Assembly (NCBI GenBank): GCA_027315225.1
Contig: DAHUYJ010000010.1
Location: 1-34,041 of the forward strand
Length of the DNA stretch: 34,041 bases
Reading direction: 5' to 3'
Source of the DNA: Candidatus Saccharimonadota bacterium
GTDB lineage: Bacteria; Patescibacteriota; Saccharimonadia; Saccharimonadales; UBA4665
A model generated the notes under the pieces. The model was not told the DNA's origin and did not search any database. It saw nothing but the letters and a program-made list of their open reading frames with translations. Made by a program: the position numbers and the translations under genes. Below are positions 31,525 to 34,041 of the stretch, one piece after another (position 1 is the first letter of the stretch; every line of letters begins with the position of its first letter).

Positions 31525-31887
31525 ATGCTTATCCTGTCGTTCTTCTCGTGGTGGTATGGCCGCGGCTGGGGGTTGGTGTTCGATAGCTTAGGCCCGCGGT
31601 TAGGCGGGGTTCTCGACCTGTTTTCGGTCGGTCAGTTATTCAGGACGCTGTTCGAGCCGTGGCGCCGCATTATAACCTATCCAGGCACCAGCCTTGACGC
31701 CCGAATGCGGGCCTTGGTTGATAACGCGTTCAGCCGTGCAATCGGCTTTGTGGTTCGAGTGATAGTACTGATCGCCGCGGTAGTGTTCCTGGCCGTAGTG
31801 GCGGTCTTGAGTATCGTAGAGTTGGTCATCTGGCCGCTGCTGCCACTCGCCGTACCCGGATGCCTTATCGCGGGGTTGATTATATGA
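31525..31887 (+). CDS. Unknown small membrane protein upstream of the Clp-like ATPase
   Basis: 120 residues from ATG 31525 (122 from ATG 31519). I do not recognise a named family. A hydrophobic, aromatic N-terminus (MLILSFFSWWYGRGWGLVF) is followed by an amphipathic segment (LFRTLFEPWRRI) and a strong hydrophobic region from about residue 68 to the end, enough for two helices. ATG 31525 is preferred because it lies seven bases after an extended -10, giving a leaderless mRNA. The stop overlaps the next start as ATGA, so it is translated together with a membrane-anchored AAA+ protein and may be its partner. Confidence 0.75.
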   Translation: MLILSFFSWWYGRGWGLVFDSLGPRLGGVLDLFSVGQLFRTLFEPWRRIITYPGTSLDARMRALVDNAFSRAIGFVVRVIVLIAAVVFLAVVAVLSIVELVIWPLLPLAVPGCLIAGLII

Positions 31888-34041
31888 ACGAAGTAATCGC
31901 CCTGCGCACTTCCCGGGCGGCCCAAGCCAGGCTTGGCAAAGCTGTCGGCCTGACAGGCTACCGCATACTATTTGTTCTTGGCTGCCTGTTTGCTGCGGCA
32001 GCGATAGCATCGGGTTTTTTGGCCGGGGTACGTTATGCTCTCCTGTTGGCAACGCCCGCACTACTGTGTTTTATTCCGGCGATCTGGTGGAAGCGACAGC
32101 TATCCATCTTGCCAGCAGAAGGTAATGACCTGGGCAGCCGGTTATCCGGAGACGTTTTGGCACGGCTCAAGCCTGGCCAGGAGCAACAACCACAAGCCGT
32201 GTGGGCAGCGCTTAGCGACCATTGGCAGGCCGGTTTCTTTTTGAATCACTTATTAATCAGCCCGGAGGCAGTGGCAGCTACTCTCGTTAGCGATTCGGTA
32301 CAGACGGAAGCGGCACTACAAAAAGCCGTGCAACTGGCCGATGAAAACCAAAGCCCGACTGTCGAGCTTGGTTTCATAGTAGCCGGACTAATGATGACGG
32401 CTCCCGGCATGCAACAATTGCTCACACAGCGTAAAGCCCACCAGGGTGACGTTGAAGCGATTGCCAACTGGCTGGGACGTAATTTGGCGCAGATGCGTGC
32501 TCCAAGACAAAGCTTTGGCGGCGTCGGCAGGGACTGGGCCTTCGGCTTCACGCCGCTTCTGGACCGCTTCGGCCGCAACATTAGCCTGGGGATTGCCAAG
32601 CACGGTGCGCACTTCGGATGGCTGACCAAGTCCGAAGGGGTCAAGGCTATAGAGGCAGCTTTCAGCAACCATGCCAGTGCCGTGGCGCTTATCGGCCCGC
32701 CCGGAATCGGCAAAAGCAGTAGCGTATATGCTCTCGCGCAACGGCTTATCGAAGGCAACACCAGCGCGGTCCTGGCTTATCATCAAATCGTCTCCCTCAA
32801 CGCTACGGATATTACCTCGAACGCCCGGCAGGTCAGGGACCTGGAGCAAATCATGCTTAGCCTCACTAACGAAGCCGCCCGAGCCGGGCATATTATACTG
32901 TTCTTCGATGATGCCCAGTTATTCTTCAATGACGGGCCGGGAACGTTTGATGCCACGCAAATCCTGCTTTCTATCATCCAAGCCCGTTCCGCGCCCTTAA
33001 TTCTGGCTATGTCACCGGAGGATTATCAACGTTTGCGCGCACGCAACCAAAGTCTGGCCAGTCTACTGACACCGGTAGTCTTGCAGGAGCTACCCGAAGC
33101 GGGAGTTATCCATGTGCTCGAGGACACTGCCCTGGGCCTGGAGAGCCGCAACCAGATACTCATAGCCTATGAGGCATTGCATGAAGCCTACCGCCTGAGC
33201 GGCCGCTACGACCAGGATGAAGCCTACCCGGGACGGGCCATCAAACTCCTCGAACAAGCCATGGCCCATAGCGAGCATTCTATAGTAAGCGCCACCAGCG
33301 TCCAGCAGGCAATTGAACAAACCCATGGGGTCAAGGTCAGTTCTGCAGCCCCGGCCGAAACCGACGCGCTTCTGCACCTTGAGGACAATATCCACAAGCG
33401 TATGATCAATCAAAAACACGCGGTCGGCGTAGTTGCCAACGCGCTGCGGCGGGCACGGGCCGGAGTGGCTAACCCCAAACGACCGATTGGCAGCTTTCTG
33501 TTCCTTGGCCCTACCGGTGTAGGCAAGACAGAATTGGCCAAGTCAATTGCCGCAACGTACTTTGGAGATGAGAACAACATGGTGCGACTGGACATGAGCG
33601 AATACCAACAGACCGACGACACCAGCCGGCTGCTATCCAACGGCCAGGAGGAGAACAAGAGCCTGATTATGGCCGTCCGCGAAAGGCCTTTCAGCGTCGT
33701 CCTACTTGATGAGATTGAAAAAGCGCACCCTAACATTCTCAATCTTTTACTGCAGCTTCTGGATGAAGGGCAACTCACCGATACGGCTGGTAAGGCAGTA
33801 TCTTTAAAGGATTGCATCATAATCGCTACCAGCAATGCCGGCGCCCAGACTATCCGGGAGCGGATAGGCCGAGGGGAAACCTTGGATAGCTTTGCCGGAC
33901 AATTCACCGACGAGCTCATCAACAGCGGCCAGTTTAAGCCCGAGCTGCTCAACCGGTTCGACGAGATGGTCCTCTTCCGGCCGCTTCAGCCAGAGGAACT
34001 GGCTCAAGTCGTCGGGCTGATGCTTAGCGGGATTAACCGGA
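31884..34041 (+). CDS. Membrane-anchored ClpB/ClpC-like double AAA+ ATPase, partial at the window end
   Basis: 719 codons are visible and the frame is open at the right edge. Residues about 26-70 form two hydrophobic segments; no canonical Clp N-domain is seen before them, so the protein is tethered to the membrane. A Clp_N-like helical repeat may follow (about 105-210). AAA domain 1 has Walker A GPPGIGKS (271-278) and a Walker B-like HIILFFDDAQ, where the second acidic residue is Asp instead of Glu. AAA domain 2 has GPTGVGKT (542-549), LLDEIEKAH (Asp609, Glu610) and FKPELLNRFDEMV. Likely an unfoldase working with a protease or disaggregase at the membrane. Starts with ATGA overlap on the small membrane gene. 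Confidence 0.92.
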   Translation, partial: MNEVIALRTSRAAQARLGKAVGLTGYRILFVLGCLFAAAAIASGFLAGVRYALLLATPALLCFIPAIWWKRQLSILPAEGNDLGSRLSGDVLARLKPGQEQQPQAVWAALSDHWQAGFFLNHLLISPEAVAATLVSDSVQTEAALQKAVQLADENQSPTVELGFIVAGLMMTAPGMQQLLTQRKAHQGDVEAIANWLGRNLAQMRAPRQSFGGVGRDWAFGFTPLLDRFGRNISLGIAKHGAHFGWLTKSEGVKAIEAAFSNHASAVALIGPPGIGKSSSVYALAQRLIEGNTSAVLAYHQIVSLNATDITSNARQVRDLEQIMLSLTNEAARAGHIILFFDDAQLFFNDGPGTFDATQILLSIIQARSAPLILAMSPEDYQRLRARNQSLASLLTPVVLQELPEAGVIHVLEDTALGLESRNQILIAYEALHEAYRLSGRYDQDEAYPGRAIKLLEQAMAHSEHSIVSATSVQQAIEQTHGVKVSSAAPAETDALLHLEDNIHKRMINQKHAVGVVANALRRARAGVANPKRPIGSFLFLGPTGVGKTELAKSIAATYFGDENNMVRLDMSEYQQTDDTSRLLSNGQEENKSLIMAVRERPFSVVLLDEIEKAHPNILNLLLQLLDEGQLTDTAGKAVSLKDCIIIATSNAGAQTIRERIGRGETLDSFAGQFTDELINSGQFKPELLNRFDEMVLFRPLQPEELAQVVGLMLSGINR

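Noticed and set aside
1-34041. CRISPR arrays, insertion sequences, prophage genes or rRNA
   Set aside because: No regularly spaced repeats, transposase or phage proteins, terminal inverted repeats or rRNA stretches were seen while reading both strands.

Overview
The window reads as one block of chromosome, moderately GC-rich, with dense, mostly overlapping operons. TGA acts as an ordinary stop (several gene pairs join through ATGA overlaps), which excludes the UGA-recoding Absconditabacteria and Gracilibacteria. A Patescibacteria/CPR lineage, perhaps Saccharimonadia-like, is suggested by several genes: a ClpB-like ATPase with membrane segments in place of the usual N-domain, a single pilin-like gene, a MarP-like protease beside VKOR, a divergent PurA, and an Nramp-like transporter with a DDDPSG motif. 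This is inference from gene style (about 50% sure). If correct, the extensive de novo nucleotide pathway is remarkable, because most members of that radiation lack it.

Layout. 1-10754 is purine synthesis: the end of purK, a HAD phosphatase and purE on +; purF-purN-purD-histidine phosphatase on -; purM-purL on +, divergent from purF. 10769-11212 is an unknown gene. 11278-20737 is a complete UMP pathway: pyrE and pyrF on -, pyrD on +, an unknown gene, pyrC on -, then carA-carB-pyrB on +. 20782-21756 is prs, which makes the PRPP used by PurF and PyrE. 21804-23117 is purA. 23159-25236 is pgl-zwf, the oxidative pentose phosphate entry, which can supply ribose 5-phosphate and NADPH. From 25274 the content turns to the cell envelope and stress: MarP-like protease, VKOR, Nramp-like transporter, MacB-like ABC pair, tRNA-Ser(GGA), pilin-like protein, small membrane protein and the start of a membrane-anchored Clp-type ATPase cut by the window edge. 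purC, purB and purH are not in the window. No stretch longer than 300 bases lacks a gene.

The most striking signal is in initiation. Many transcription units have a -10 hexamer (TAnnnT, sometimes with an upstream TG) that ends only 6-10 bases before an ATG, so their mRNAs should start at or next to the start codon. Examples precede pyrC, pyrD, the carA upstream frame, prs, purA, pgl, a small ORF before the protease, the 31525 membrane protein and, less tightly, the ABC ATPase. Genes inside operons instead use Shine-Dalgarno sites or stop/start overlaps. purF, purM and the two unknown genes have leaders with SD sites. Further regulatory candidates are a near-symmetric bidirectional -10 between pyrF and pyrD, a terminator-like hairpin just before the likely carA start, and a tRNA gene that ends four bases before a protein start.
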